This document shows positions 24,096 through 35,799 of a stretch of 64,000 nt of DNA, piece after piece (the first letter of the stretch is position 1; every line of letters starts with the position of its first letter). This DNA comes from Lithospermum erythrorhizon. Taxonomy: Eukaryota; Streptophyta; Magnoliopsida; Boraginales; Boraginaceae. The stretch covers positions 26,931 through 90,930 of the forward strand of contig JADFUC010000462.1 in assembly GCA_019722365.1 (NCBI GenBank), written 5' to 3'. Below the pieces are notes generated by a model. That model saw nothing but the letters and a program-made list of their open reading frames with translations, had not been told where the DNA came from and did not search any database. The translations under genes were made by a program, and so were the position numbers.

Positions 24096-27000
24096 CAAGT
24101 TTCGAGTCTGTATATAGTTTATCCGAAATTCAATGGCAAAATACGGGGCGCAGACGATACGCCAGATAAATTCGACGGGTCATTTCATCGGAAAGATGAA
24201 CACGGAGGATTATTTTAGATGGGAAGAAGCTTCATAAGCCTTTTGTATGGTAAGTCTTAAATATGGAGATGAAGATGGAATTGCGATAGATGCCGCATAT
24301 GACCGTGTTTCTAGAAACGCTAATGTGATGGGCGAGACCACGACAAAGCGGTTAATTTATAGCTTTGTCGGCAGAGTATGAGAAACCATCCGCCAACAAT
24401 AGTGTACGGCCGATTTAAGCAACCGTTTACTCGGTGATGTCAATGAATACTCCATTGCGTAGCACCTTAATTTCAATAGTTTCATAAATCGCTTGCTCAT
24501 CATTGAAGCACTCGAGGATTTAATTACAAGCATTGATACTTCATCGCATTCTTAGCGAGATAATAGAGCTCAACGAATGGCCATGAAAGTAATTTAGTCG
24601 AAATGAGAATGGTACTAAGGTGGTCGAAGAGTTTATGTCCGTCCGCTAGTTCGGAAGAATGACGGAGTTGGAAAGGTTCCTCGTGATTAAATATAGACAA
24701 AGGCAGAACTATGACAAAGAAATGACAAGAATAAATGGAGGTCATGCCAAGAGGGTTTCAAAGTTCGAGGACGTACTCGAAAGGCCGACGTGGCAAAGAC
24801 CGGTCACATGTCAAGGGCAACGAAGCGCATCCGGCAATGGCAGGGCAACAAGAAATGGGATGCGAATGTTGTCAATTAATTTTCATGCTGACGCTCTACT
24901 CTTGTCCGCTGATTGCTCAATAAATTCTTAGATTCTCGATTCAGAGCATCAAGCTTCATACTACACCCACCTCACGATAATGTCAATTATATGGCTGAGA
25001 TTATGGGTCAGCCCATCTTGCTAACGTGAGCCACTAAAGCATTGAAGGTACGGGAGATGCGGGAACTTGAAGTTGTCGAATGGTTCACCCGAGATCGACT
25101 AAAATGCATTTACCGGCCGCGAAGAGTTTGATTTCTCGCGAGTCAATCGGATGAGGATGGTTACCGAACTACGCTTGGTGAAGTAACCGAAGGTAGCTCG
25201 AGGCGCAACGACCGTAGTCTCGAGAACCAAAATAGGCATTTACCTTACCGGGAGTTCTCAAACGACTATAAGGATAGCTTCCGAGAAGATCTATAAGCCA
25301 GGCACAACCGATTGGGCCAATATGACAGAAAGGCGAAACTACTTGTTTCAAATAATGTGATACCCGAGCTCAAATCATTGATCATCATATCTCAAGGAAC
25401 AAGGCTGCTGTGGAAGCCAGTAAGAAAAGTCGGGCTTTGCTAAAACTGGCACAGCCTAAATCCGAGAGGCTCGAGTTGTTCACACACGATGTTCGGGGAC
25501 CGGGCTACTGCTGGTTCTGGAGGTTCATCGATATGTAACCTTCACTGGACATGACACGAGAAAGGTTCGGCTGGCTTCCGGAAAATAACCAAGTTTACGA
25601 AGTCTTCAAGAAACGGGAGAGCTATGGTCAGAAACGACGGGCCGGAGTGAAGTGCCTGAGATCCGACAATGGGGTGAATACAAGGATATGGATTTCAAAC
25701 AATATCAGGCCGAATGGAATAAGGACGGTATACTATTCCGAACACCCCAAATGTGTAACTGAGTAAATTGGTAGGGACGAACAGACGTCATCGAACGCGC
25801 TGGCACGAGGCTACACTGCGGGTTTACCTCAAACGCTCGCGCACGAATCAATAACGCTTACCTCTCTTGATAAACGTAGGACCTTCAATCCTCCGACTTC
25901 GTAATTCTCAAGAGAAGCTGAGTTCTAAGAAGTAAATTATTCTTTCCCGAAAGTATTTGGTCAGTTAGCGATAACATAGAAAGTGAAGCAAATGCTAGAA
26001 ATAAGTTTAGTTAAATCTAACATTTGCTATTTTATTGGTTATGGCGATTACTGGATGGATACAGTTCTACATTCAAGAACCGAAGATCATTCGAGCACGT
26101 GGTCTTCAATGAACAAAAGTATATGCAGATGGATGAAAAGTGTTAGAGGAGAGGAGAAGTGGAAGGAGTCACAACCGAAATACCTAGTTCAAATGCTAGA
26201 GAAGACCATGACTCGGTTCCTTCCAAATGGCATGCCTCGATCATGCCCCCGCTCCCGGCATCGGTTCACATCCTTTTCTTACTGATATGCCACCTTTTGT
26301 AAGAGATGGGTTCATGGAGAGGAGATCTACGAGTCCATGATAACATTTCCTCACAAGGATCAACAGAAGAGATTGTTTCGGCAGTGATCAAGATGTGTGT
26401 GAGACACCTTTTCTCTAGTTAAGTACCAGCACAAAACCAACTCGTAGGTATTCTCCTCGCTAACTTTCATCATAAATGACGATGCGAGCCTCGTTAGTTG
26501 TGTCAAAGCAGCATAAATGTGATGAAGCGATCAAGGGAGTTGGGGCGATGAAAGAGGAGAGATGGAGCTTCAATAAGGATGTAAACACGACGCTGGAGTT
26601 GGGCACCACCTGTGAGTTCGTAGAAGAATATTTAATAAATGGCCCACCGAATCAAGGAGGAACAGGATGGAAGTAAACGCTTACAAAGCTCTTGGTTGTC
26701 AAGGGATTCCAACAGAGGGAAGGAATTGACTACACTGAAATATTCTCACCCGTAGTCAAGCTTCAGACAATCGAATCGTTTCCGGGATTGCAATGGTGAG
26801 ATTTGATTCCGCACCTTCATCAGATGGATGTAAAAACTGCGTTTCTACATGGTGATCTAGATGAAGAAACAAGCTCCTAGGCAAATAGAATATTACCTTG
26901 ATAACTTTATCGCGTTGAAGTTTGTGTTGGGTGCATCGACCGCCGTTGCTACATAAGGAAGTTTCAAAAGATTATGTTATCTTACTTCTTTACGTTGACG

Positions 27001-27971
27001 ACATGTTGACAAGGGAGTCGACGGCAAAAGTGAACATGTCAAAGAAAGATTTGCTCGCTGGATTTGCTTTAAAGACCTAGTAAGCTGCTAAAATTTCGGA
27101 TGAGGATAATCGAGATCGATTTTCCGAGATTGACACAAGAAGAATACCGTTAAGTAACTGCTTATCTAATATGCCGGATGCAAAGCCTGTAAAGACTCGC
27201 TAGTCGCTTACATTTTCACTATCGCATAACATTCTTGAGACCTAAGCATTTATTTAGAGTATATGGATAAGGTGCCTTGAGGTCATAGTAGGTATCTTAT
27301 GTATGTTATGGTGTGCACTAGACCGATATTGCACATGCCGGGAGTTGTCGTAGATATACGCCTAACCCAGAAAGAACATTGAAATAGCAAGGATTTCGAG
27401 ATACCTAAACGTAGCGCCGAAAATCCTTATGTTTCCGTAAATCTAGTACGGGGTTAGCTGATGAGATGCCGATAACGGTAAGATGTTGATAGTAGAAAGT
27501 CTAATAAAGGATATGTATTCAATGTCAGGGTACCGCTATTAGTCGGAGATCAAGTTGCAAACTGGGAGAGATGTTAAGCCGCGAGTGTAATATGTCAAGC
27601 ATGGGCGGAAGCCGTGAAAGAGATGATCCAAGCTGCGCATTTTCTTGAAAGAACTCGAATCTTGAGCATGGATGTAACACCTTTGTATTGTGATAGCCGA
27701 GTGCGATGCATCCGCTAACAACCTTTGTTTCATGCGAGACAAAGACATGTGACTCCAGTTCCATTTCATAATGCTTCATTGAGAACGGGGTCCCTGCCTG
27801 ACAAGATTCTCGGGAGATCGAAATCTCGGCCGATATGTTTACAAAGGTTGTAAAATCAAGGAGAAATCAAGTTGTGTTCGACTTTCAAAGCACCTTCGGT
27901 TTTATACCGGGCGTGCCGCCGCTGAATCGAAAGCCTCAAGACGGGATTTGAAAAAGGCTTCAAGGGAGACA
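24096..27971 (+). pseudogene. Copia B gag-pol relic
   Basis: Plus-strand pieces in Copia order. Gag-like sequence (UBN2 type) starts after 24130. About 25440-25860 is the pre-integrase and integrase with ERLELFTHDVRGP, then VKCLRSDNGV and a decayed TP..NGVAER-like stretch. About 26690-26880 is reverse transcriptase with [17 protein letters not shown] and MDVKTAFLHGDLDEE split over frames. The YVDDML block is at about 26985-27005. About 27330-27900 is RNase H, ending ADMFTKVV. Almost every domain has a frameshift and stops, so the element is dead. The 3' end has a purine-rich run before the second LTR. Confidence 0.85.
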
Positions 27972-28612
27972 CGGGAATAAGGCATTTTCAAGTGTTTGAG
28001 ATTTGGTGGGATCGAGACTCTCTGAGACTGTGGTCTCGATGGGGGTTTCGATGTACAAATGGAGCCGGTTCAGATGGAGCCTACTGGCACTCGAGGTCCC
28101 TAGGCGGCCAGGTCTCGCTTCTGATGCCCGGTCTGTATACCGCTCGGCAGGCTGAGGCTATCGAGAATTGGCCATCGACCGGGTCTCGGCGAGGTCTCGA
28201 CAATGGCGGTTCAAAGAGAATAAATGGGATTAGGTCACATTTATTTCATAATCCAAAAATTCCAATTTCTAAATTTTTGTTCCAAATTAATAGAAGAAAT
28301 TTCTACTTGATTTGTGACATTCAGATATCATTCTAAGCTAAATCTAGTGTGTAGATTTCCACATTGAAAATACTAAATTATAAAGTATTACTCAATTGGA
28401 GAAGCTAGTTTGATAGGACTTTGTAACAATCATCAGAGTTCTTCTAGTTGATTTCTGGCACAGTTAACGGACGCACTGGCGGGAACCCGTATAAAGATCT
28501 CGCGTTATTTACTGGTATTTTCACTATTATCCTGCTCGTATTACATGTAGATATTAGACCCGTGAGGCTTGGTGTTGATATATCTGCTTAGTTATATCGC
28601 TCACCTCTAACA
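27972..28612 (+). repeat. 3' LTR of Copia B
   Basis: This matches 23454-24080 from GGCATTTTCAAGTGTTTGA onward with many small indels. It retains clusters of GATCGAGACT, GGTCTCGAT and GGTCTCGAC in its left part and ends CTCTAACA. Confidence 0.85.
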
Positions 28613-28617
28613 ATTTT

Positions 28618-29075
28618 CCTCTCCAACTGCATCATATGGGGCCATCATAACTCATATCTAGAACTAATCTCATCCCATAACTTCTTGGTTGAATTAGTGA
28701 ACATGAACTATTCTTTCATGCCAGTTGAGATAGAATTCAAGATCCAAGAAGAGACCATGCAATCAATTCTCTTCCAACGATCATATGAATCCACTACCTC
28801 AGTTCTAGCAATCGCCATTAATGAATCCTAATTTTCTTGTAGCAAAAAGCAGCATCTTAATGACATAGACCATATAGCATAATTGTTCTCTGACAATTCC
28901 ACAGTCACAATCGACATGCCTGGGTTATCACTTCCACCCAAGGACATTGACCAAATTTGTACTCATCAACACCTCCATCAGCTGGGCGAACAAAAGTTCT
29001 ATTATCAATACCTCTAGACATGATTCCTTTCGATCTTCTAGAGTAAACTTTGAAACTGTTATTGTTATCGATTGG
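28618..29075 (-). pseudogene. Copia A gag, N-terminal part
   Basis: The minus-strand frames read IVTVELSENNYAIWSMSL and, after an indel, a VSSWILNSIS..KLWDEISSRYE stretch, the usual N-terminal order of plant Copia gag. The sequence stops at the Copia B border and resumes at 23453. It begins a short distance inside the 5' LTR and primer-binding site. Confidence 0.8.
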
Positions 29076-29078
29076 TGA

Positions 29079-29095
29079 CGATGGCTCTGATATCA
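29079..29095 (-). other. Primer-binding site of Copia A
   Basis: The minus strand reads TGATATCAGAGCCATCG directly inside the right-hand LTR, one base off the standard Met-tRNA primer site. It fixes the element on the minus strand. Confidence 0.88.
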
Positions 29096-29096
29096 T

Positions 29097-29551
29097 AAAG
29101 AATTTGAGAATATAAACAAACAAGAATAACAAATGTGCTTTAAACAACAAGAACTTAATCGAAGAAAAGCAAAAAAATTTCATTTATCAGATTCTCAAAA
29201 CTGGTTACATAATGCGAAGATGCAGAATCTATATATAGCCATCTCAAAGTTGATAAGATTACATGATAATATTAACAACAATCAATCTTGATCGGATTAA
29301 AGATGTTGCTGATGAAACTATTCTAACTAATTTAACTGCCAAGTCTTCAGCTCACTTTCGACCAATAACGTACCTACATGTGTCCTTCCTCTATTCTTGT
29401 ACTAGCCATTAGTTGGTCACGTGCCGGTCATGTGCTACTTAATTGAATATGTTTTCCCAAATTGATTAGCACAATCCCTAATTCTTCAGCAACCCTAATC
29501 GACTAAATTGGACTTCAAATCTACAAATGGACATGATCATCAATACGTTCA
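29097..29551 (-). repeat. 5' LTR of Copia A
   Basis: Copy of 18467-18928. Shared blocks include AACAACAAGAACTTAATCGA, CATCTCAAAGTTGATAAG and AACCCTAATCGACTAAATTG. The outer end TTCA is followed by CAGTTTAC. Confidence 0.92.
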
Positions 29552-29659
29552 CAGTTTACTTCTTCTTGAAGAGGAAATGTCCAACCAATCATTTTTCTCC
29601 AAAGTTATTACGCAACGCTTCGAGAATGCATTGAAAATGTCCAGAATAAACCGTCTAAC

Positions 29660-30437
29660 TCTAGAATTTCGACGGGCTCTTAGCTTTTTGTTGTCAGAAC
29701 GCCCGCCTCGGCTCACCGGGTCGGGCAGGTTATTAGATTTGATGGATCGGGCCTCTAAAACCACCACGTCTTTTCCAAAGACGCTTTTGTCCTCACCACG
29801 CAGCTCACTCGAGAAACTTCCTAATGTCACCCATCCTATTCATCTTCAAATGCCAGACGCTAACATCGGAGTTCTTATAGGATTTAAAGCTTAAGATTCA
29901 CCGTGACGGTAATGTAGTAGCAACAATCAAATCATATCAAACATATCACACACACATACTAAGGTCGGGCATTACAACCTCCCACTAAATACTCAACGGC
30001 CCTCGGCTGGTACCCACAACACATCCAAGACCGTACTCATCCGTGTGAGATTCTAGAGGTTCCTAATGTTTGTCCTGCACTTCATACCGCATAAAGACTT
30101 ACTCCCACACTTCGGATGGTTTCTGCTTCCTCGATAATTATCTTAGAACGCCCGCCTCCTGGGCCAATCGGGTCTGCACGTTTATTAGACGCATGGATCA
30201 CCACAAACCACCACGTGGTCTTTCCAAAGACGCTTTGTCCTCACTCACGTGCTCACTCAAGAAACTTCCTGTATTGTGGTCACCCATCCTAGAATTACCC
30301 TTCAAAGTCAAGCATTTAACAACGGAGTTCTTATGTGAGTAGCTCCCAGTTAAGACGATCTCATGGTAGGAGTAAGAACAATCAAATCATATCAAACATA
30401 TCAATAATACACATTTTTATGGGTCGGGCATTATAAT
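29660..30437 (-). repeat. Two tandem partial LTRs of another Gypsy-like family
   Basis: Segments at about 29690-29978 and 30145-30437 share AACGCCCGCCTC, CCACCACGT, CTTTCCAAAGACGCTTT, TCACCCATCCTA, GGAGTTCTTAT and CAAATCATATCAAACATATCA, both ending GGTCGGGCATTA. On the minus strand each would start T(G/A)TAATGCCCGACC, a form common in plant Gypsy LTRs. No internal domains lie between them, so they look like the remains of recombination between LTRs. Confidence 0.5.
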
Positions 30438-30654
30438 GTAATCAATAATGTTGCTTTCCACATTAATATTCCCCAATGCTTTCAAGAAGCTTCGCCCAAG
30501 ATTTAATGTGGATCAATAGTATGCAACTTTGCCTTTGGATAAATAATTAGACGCTTTGTTTGTTTTCGAATCAACTTAATAGTGAAGTGAACCAATAGTA
30601 CAACAACCAATAGTGCTACTACTATTCATACTATTGGCGAAATTGACATGATCT

Positions 30655-30827
30655 TCAAATTCCATGCTAAGTTCTTTGAGTGATACCATCCTACTCCATA
30701 TTCGAGCACCGCTGACATGCCAAAGATTTGGAGCTATCTACTCGGCCGTATAATGGCCCTCGCTTTTGAGAGAGATTGGAACCACCGAAGCTGGGATTTA
30801 ATATCGCCTCTTGGTGCCTTTATATGC
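30655..30827 (+). pseudogene. WAT1-related transporter, exon fragment with stop
   Basis: The plus-strand frame reads AKFFE, then a TGA stop at 30681-30683, then YHPTPYSSTADM and ALAFERDWNH. This is the order of the WAT1-related family: AK.SE.YP.PYSSTA, then a helix, then A(L/F)ERD...W.L. A 1-2 base shift near the end gives SWCLYM in another frame, and a possible donor (GTAG) is at 30828. The fragment follows the exon at 18058 in the protein. The stop and shift make the gene non-functional. Confidence 0.65.
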
Positions 30828-31285
30828 GTAGTTAAAAAAAAAAAAATCTTTCTCAAGTTTAAAATGATAGCTAAAGAATGAATCGATCATTGTCTTTGCT
30901 AAATTATGGAACACACTTTGACACATTAACTAGCTATTAACATGTATAACAATAAAAATAACTTCCGATTACACTCTCAAATTTTTTATCATCACAATTA
31001 CTTGGCTTATATAAAAGATGATATCTGGTTCTGATGTAAAAATAGATCATTACACACCCATGATCTTTATCTATTTCATGGTGCGAGGCGATAGTTTTCA
31101 TTACACTTCGATCAATTTGAAAACAACCTCCTTGTAGTAACATGGGTAAGGTTATTACTATCTATCTAACCACCACTTGCCGCCTAGCGGGAGATTTCAA
31201 GCAGACACGACATGTTAAGTTATCGAGTATATATAAGTATATTATTGAATAGAGATGCAGCCCCACCGCTTGTCGCATGTATACA

Positions 31286-31400
31286 GGGATTGGTAGCATC
31301 GGTGGTGGTTATCTGCATCATGAGTTGGTGCTTCCAAGTCAAAAGCCTAATCAGATGTGATGTATTCGTTGCACTCGATGCCAATAGCTGTTACCAATAG
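31286..31400 (+). pseudogene. WAT1-related transporter, next exon fragment
   Basis: An acceptor (GTATACAG) is followed by GLVASVVVICIMSWCFQVK, matching the membrane helix with the SWC..(V/K)(K/R)GP pattern of WAT1-related proteins. It continues, after a small insertion, with VFVALD-like sequence where the family has (V/L)F(V/A)..FNP. It then stops at TAG. The order and phase follow the fragment at 30655-30827. Final exons were not found. Confidence 0.6.
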
Positions 31401-31852
31401 TCCGATTTAACTCGCTATCGCCAGAGATACCATTATTGATAAATAATGATATTTCAATATAACTAGTTAATATCACAATCGATAAATTATAGTATTTCAA
31501 TATTATTGCAAATATAACTTATAAAATTTGTATACATGAAAAATCCATTTAAAATATAAAATTCATTGACCATGATCTAAGTAAGCATCATGCTTAGACT
31601 AAATAGCTTCCGAAATATTGTGATGCATAGTTCAACAGACATAACTCTTGTACGTTTTCCCTCTTAACATTATCCTGCTATGTTAGTATTTCAAAGACTG
31701 ATACTAGATAAGCACCTAGAGTTCCAGAACTAAATGTAAAAAGATATCATATACACAACTTATCAATCAAGATCATATTTTCGCTAATCGTTATAACAAC
31801 AACCTTCCCTAGCAAAGTTTAAGACATTGTTGTATACATCAATTAAAATTTA

Positions 31853-32072
31853 TATGTTTGATTCGACTAAGACATATATAACACTTATAATTAATTGTTT
31901 ATATAGTTTTGAATTATTAAGATATAACACTTATAAATTAACATTGTCTAAAACGTGGCATCAATCTTAAGGAATAATACTTTAGATAAATAAATGCAAA
32001 CATTTTCAACTATTGGCTTCAGATTAACAATGCTAATTTATAAGTGTTATATATGTGTTAGTCGATTCAAAA
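31853..32072. repeat. Foldback (inverted-repeat) element, MITE-like
   Basis: The left arm TTTGATTCGACTAAGACATA with TATAACACTTATAA (31853-31890) pairs with the right arm at 32034-32070. A second nested pair, AACACTTATAAATTAACATT against its complement near 32020-32045, lies inside. It is AT-rich with no coding potential. Short ORFs across it are by-products. Confidence 0.5.
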
Positions 32073-32882
32073 ACATGTACTTGTCTATCGGGTTTTCAGT
32101 TAGTGTCAACGCGGCGATGACATACTTAGACCTATACCAGAATGCCAAGAGCGTGGTTGCTAAGACGCTTAGCAAAGACGGTTGAAGCAGCATTCTAATC
32201 TCTGCATTCAAAGTGCTTTTGTACCACAAAGGCGCATCACAAACCAGAGCCGTAAGTGTGCGGGTATATATCTATTAAACTTGATATAAAAAAGCTTACG
32301 ACCGGGTGAAACGCCTTTCTCAAGGCAATGTTAATCGTTGTGCTTCAAAGGATAAACGCGCATCATCATGGATTATGTAACTCGTTAGTCACTTAGTTTC
32401 GCTAACGAGATCAACCGGATTTATCGCCTTAGTGGCTTGCAAATGGGAACCGTTGTCTCTGTAGTTATTTATTATTTGTACTCAGGCCCAGCAAGCTTCC
32501 GACAGATGCTGCTGCGTTTCGCGTAAGATATTAAAGGCATGCTTAAACTGGGATGGGGTGGATGACACCTATATCCCATTTGTTATTTGTTGGATGAAGG
32601 TCTTTATTGGGAGGCTTCTACTGGTGGTGTTAAACGAGGTTTAAGGAGATATTAAGCCAATAATGAAAATTGGTCAAGGCAAAGATTAGTGTCCATAACC
32701 CGCTTGTGTTCATTCTTGTTAGCCTCGGACACTTATTCCTGGATACAAGATATATAGAAATTAATTAGCTAACCAAACGAGAGAGTAATATTTAAACAAA
32801 TAAATATATGTTCATGTAATAAATATTATTACCAAGTGATGAGTGTCTTTTTCCAGAAGTCTTCCGGACGGATGAAACCTAG
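32073..32882. other. Interval without a recognised gene
   Basis: Mixed composition with short GC-richer patches (32100-32700). I recognise no protein family or repeat. It could be eroded mobile-element sequence. Confidence 0.35.
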
Positions 32883-33688
32883 AAATTTGGGTCTTCGACT
32901 CATCTACGTTTTCTTGATTGAGGTCCGGGGATTTATCCCGAAAGTAGGTTCCCGATTCCTCTCGTCCGGGACTGCTTCTTTGTTTTGGGCCCCGTGAGTT
33001 CGGTAGATGTGATTCCCGAGGTGATAGTGGGATATGATCTCAGGTAGTCGCGATGCGATTCCGAGGTGGTTGTATATATGCCCCACTCCTCGTGACAGCT
33101 GTTACTGCATGCTCGTCTCTCCGCCTCCTGCTTATACCCTGGGTTAGGCACGAGACTCAACCAAAATCGATCGTAGCTACCCGATGCCTAAGTTAGTTTC
33201 GTGTTTTAAAAGCTATTTAATAGTAGAGTTTCGCTTAAAGATTACTCCAAATGAATTCATATGATGAATATTTATAGAAATACTTCGAGTCTAGGCTCTA
33301 GGACGCGGGGATGTTGTCACGCCCTGGGAGCCTAATTTGACTCGACTTGACTGGCCCTCGGGCTTGTTTAATAGTTCATATATAATGCAGTCATTAGTCC
33401 ATTTAGGACATTATTAATCAAATCCATATCACCAAGTTAATTTGTAGAATTGTAGTACGTACCTCTCTATAAAATATGTCGCAGGTCCAATAATGGAACT
33501 GTGTAGTGGGGTTCGGTAAGCTATGAGCACTTTATGCTCATATTTAGTTGGGATGATACTTTGTACAAAAGAGCACCATACCGGGCATTCAAACCGCACT
33601 AAGATCATTTACAATGCACTTTTTAAATCTTGTTATATATGTAAAACTAACACTAGTAAATAGAATATAATTATGTTTTGTACAAATC
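32883..33688 (-). repeat. 3' LTR of Gypsy C
   Basis: Shares with 39032-39802: AATTTGGGTCTTCGACTCAT, GAGGTCCGGGGATTTATCC, TATATGCCCCAC, AAGTTAGTTTC.GTGTTTTAAA, GAGCACTTTATGCTCATA and TAGTAAATAGAATATAATTA. Differences are many, so this is an old insertion. Confidence 0.85.
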
Positions 33689-33689
33689 C

Positions 33690-35500
33690 TGAAACACTAT
33701 TGGCTCTCCCACGAAGCACACCTCGCATCCTCATGAGCGGGGAAAACGTGGATGCCCCACTTGCCTTGATCAATCCTTCCACTGAAGGTGAGCCCGAAGA
33801 TGCTTCCAACCCTACCTCCCGAGACACCGCTTTGTTCTGGGAGTTTTTCAACTATGGGTCTCGACTTATTTCGTTATTTGTTACTTAAGTGTCGACGATC
33901 GCGATCGGGCCTCGGGTCACTGACGCCTTTTCCTTCCCCGATCCACGCCGTCTGTGGCATGCCTTGCTGTCGGGGTCATCCCCAACATAGCTTTGTTTGG
34001 GGTGATGTACAACATCCTTCTTAAAGGCCCCTTGGCTTACTTCCAAGTCGCTTCTCCTTCTTATAATTTCTTATACACGAAAAAGTGTGGCTAAAGCCAA
34101 AGGAGTCGGTGATTCAAGATGTGGTTCTTGGTCTGACAAGAGCTTCACCAGTCCAAGCTCATTGGGTCTCATACCGCCCACTTCTGTGAAGATTCTGAAG
34201 ACTGCTTCCATAGGAAAGTCAAGGTCGGGTTTCCTCGAACCTCCGCGCCATAAAGTTTTTGGCATTTAAGACGCTACGATCAAGGCGGTTTAACCAAGAA
34301 GGTAGTAATTGCATGTCACTCCGTAAGTCATATCTCTTTATGGGTTCGCATCACTATCTTTTCATTCCTTGCATTTTACTCGCCTTTTTGTTTTATTTTT
34401 TCGCTGGAACTCGTTAGCTCGGTTAACTCCTCGTGGTCATGATTATGCCCCACAAAGTCAGCCTTCCATACGTGGACTTCTATATGACCCTTTAGCTGGC
34501 GTGTCTAAGAGGAGAAGACTACTTTCTGAGAGTCCTCTAAGTTCCTCCCGCAGCTCATGTCACTAAGAAGCCTCGGAAAGCTTCGAAGAAGGTGATCCCA
34601 GAGGACGCTCCCGTTGATGTATCTTTTCAGGTTATAACTTCCTCTCTTCCCTCCAACATTTCTTCTCCTATCATTCCTTCTCTACTACTTCCTTCCTGTT
34701 ACCGACGCTTCCTCTCACTGGATGTCATGATTCGGTCATCAAGCTCCTCCCTCCTTCTACCCCGACGGTAGTCGCTAGTTCTAGCTTACGGTTCACTAGC
34801 TTCCTTATACCCTTCCTTCGGGTATTACCGTAATCAAGAAATCATATCCGTAAGCATCCCCGCTTCCTCTTATCGGGAGAATCACATCGGTGCGTGGACA
34901 TGAAATGGACAGGCCTGCCAACCTCTTCGTCCATCCACAATGCCTTTTCATTTCACCCATGCACGCTTTTGCCTTAATTCTAAGTTTTTATTATTGTTTT
35001 ACTCCTCCTTGCTCGATTCTAACTTCTTTATCTTTTTCAATCCTCGGAGTACGCTCTTTCGGGCTCTTCTTGAAACGGAGTGAATGTGGAAGAGTCCTGA
35101 GCCTCGAGTCGCATAAGTTTTCTCTCGTGAAAATTTTGTCCAAGTCATTGTAGACAAGCTCTGCTCAAGCTCGGTGATTTCAAGGCCCAAGCTCCTAATT
35201 TGGTGACAAGCATGCGATCTCGAATCCGCTTATAATGGGCTTATAAAACTAAATAATGAACCCCTTCTGGCATGAAGCCGACCTTAGCCATTTTTAAGCA
35301 GCCTCTCTGTAAGGCCAAGTGCATATGTTAGCCTCCAGGACAAAATAAAGCGCACTCGAAGACCTGTCATTTGCTTCAAGTAATAGCTATCTGCGAGGTC
35401 TTCTCCCGAAGAGGCTGTAGCCAACTTTATGGAGGGTCGAATTATAAGGACATCCTTATGGGCCCATTGGTTCATACTCTGTAAACTTTCGATTTATGTT
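33690..35500 (+). pseudogene. Coding-like segment antisense to pol in Gypsy C
   Basis: On the plus strand, opposite to pol, protein-like sequence runs with few stops. It reads about 33673-33888 (ALFWEFFNYGSRLISLFVT), then IAIGPRVTDAFSFPDP in the same frame. A frame shift follows to FGVMYNILLKGPLAYFQVAS and FLYTKK. The 34087-34269 frame follows, then at 35290-35500 SALEDLSFASSNSYLRGLLP and MEGR, followed by VNFRFMFPPP. Tat-lineage elements are known to carry an additional ORF, sometimes antisense, between pol and the 3' LTR. This position and strand fit that. The product is unknown and the frame is broken. Confidence 0.5.
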
Positions 35501-35799
35501 CCCACCGCCTATCGGGCGCGCCATTACTTTGTAACTTTTGTTTAGTAATGCTTATGCACTTTTCATTTTTGCGCTTTTATTTAATCTTCTTTATCTTTTA
35601 TTCATCACTGCTCTTTCTTTTATCTTTTTCTTTCTCTCTTCTAATTTTATTTGGTGATAACATAATATCTTTTTGCCCCTATCACGTAATCATTCTCTTT
35701 CAAATGACTTCGTGATAGTTGTAACTTTTGTGCCTTTCCTGGTACTCTGGTGTTTTTATACCCTGATTTTCCCTAACCCCGCGATCTCGATTCACTTGA

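Larger units (their letters stand above)
23454..28612 (+). mobile_element. Ty1/Copia retrotransposon B nested in Copia A
   Basis: Plus-strand element with LTRs at 23454-24080 and 27972-28612 and a Met-tRNA primer-binding site after the first. ATTTT flanks both outer borders (23448-23452, 28613-28617), consistent with a 5-bp target duplication. It is inserted in the gag of Copia A and in the opposite direction. Its own gag-pol is present in order but shattered by frameshifts, and its two LTRs differ noticeably. Its apparent decay is at least equal to that of its host element. Confidence 0.88.
18467..29551 (-). mobile_element. Ty1/Copia retrotransposon A, interrupted by Copia B
   Basis: Near-identical LTRs (18467-18928 and 29097-29551, about 460 bp) flank a minus-strand gag-pol. 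AGTTTAC is repeated at both outer borders (18460-18466, 29553-29559), giving a target-site duplication of at least 5 bp. The element's gag is split by Copia B (23454-28612). Removing that leaves about 5.9 kb, a normal Copia size. Domain order on the minus strand is gag, protease, integrase, reverse transcriptase, RNase H, as in Copia. Confidence 0.92.
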
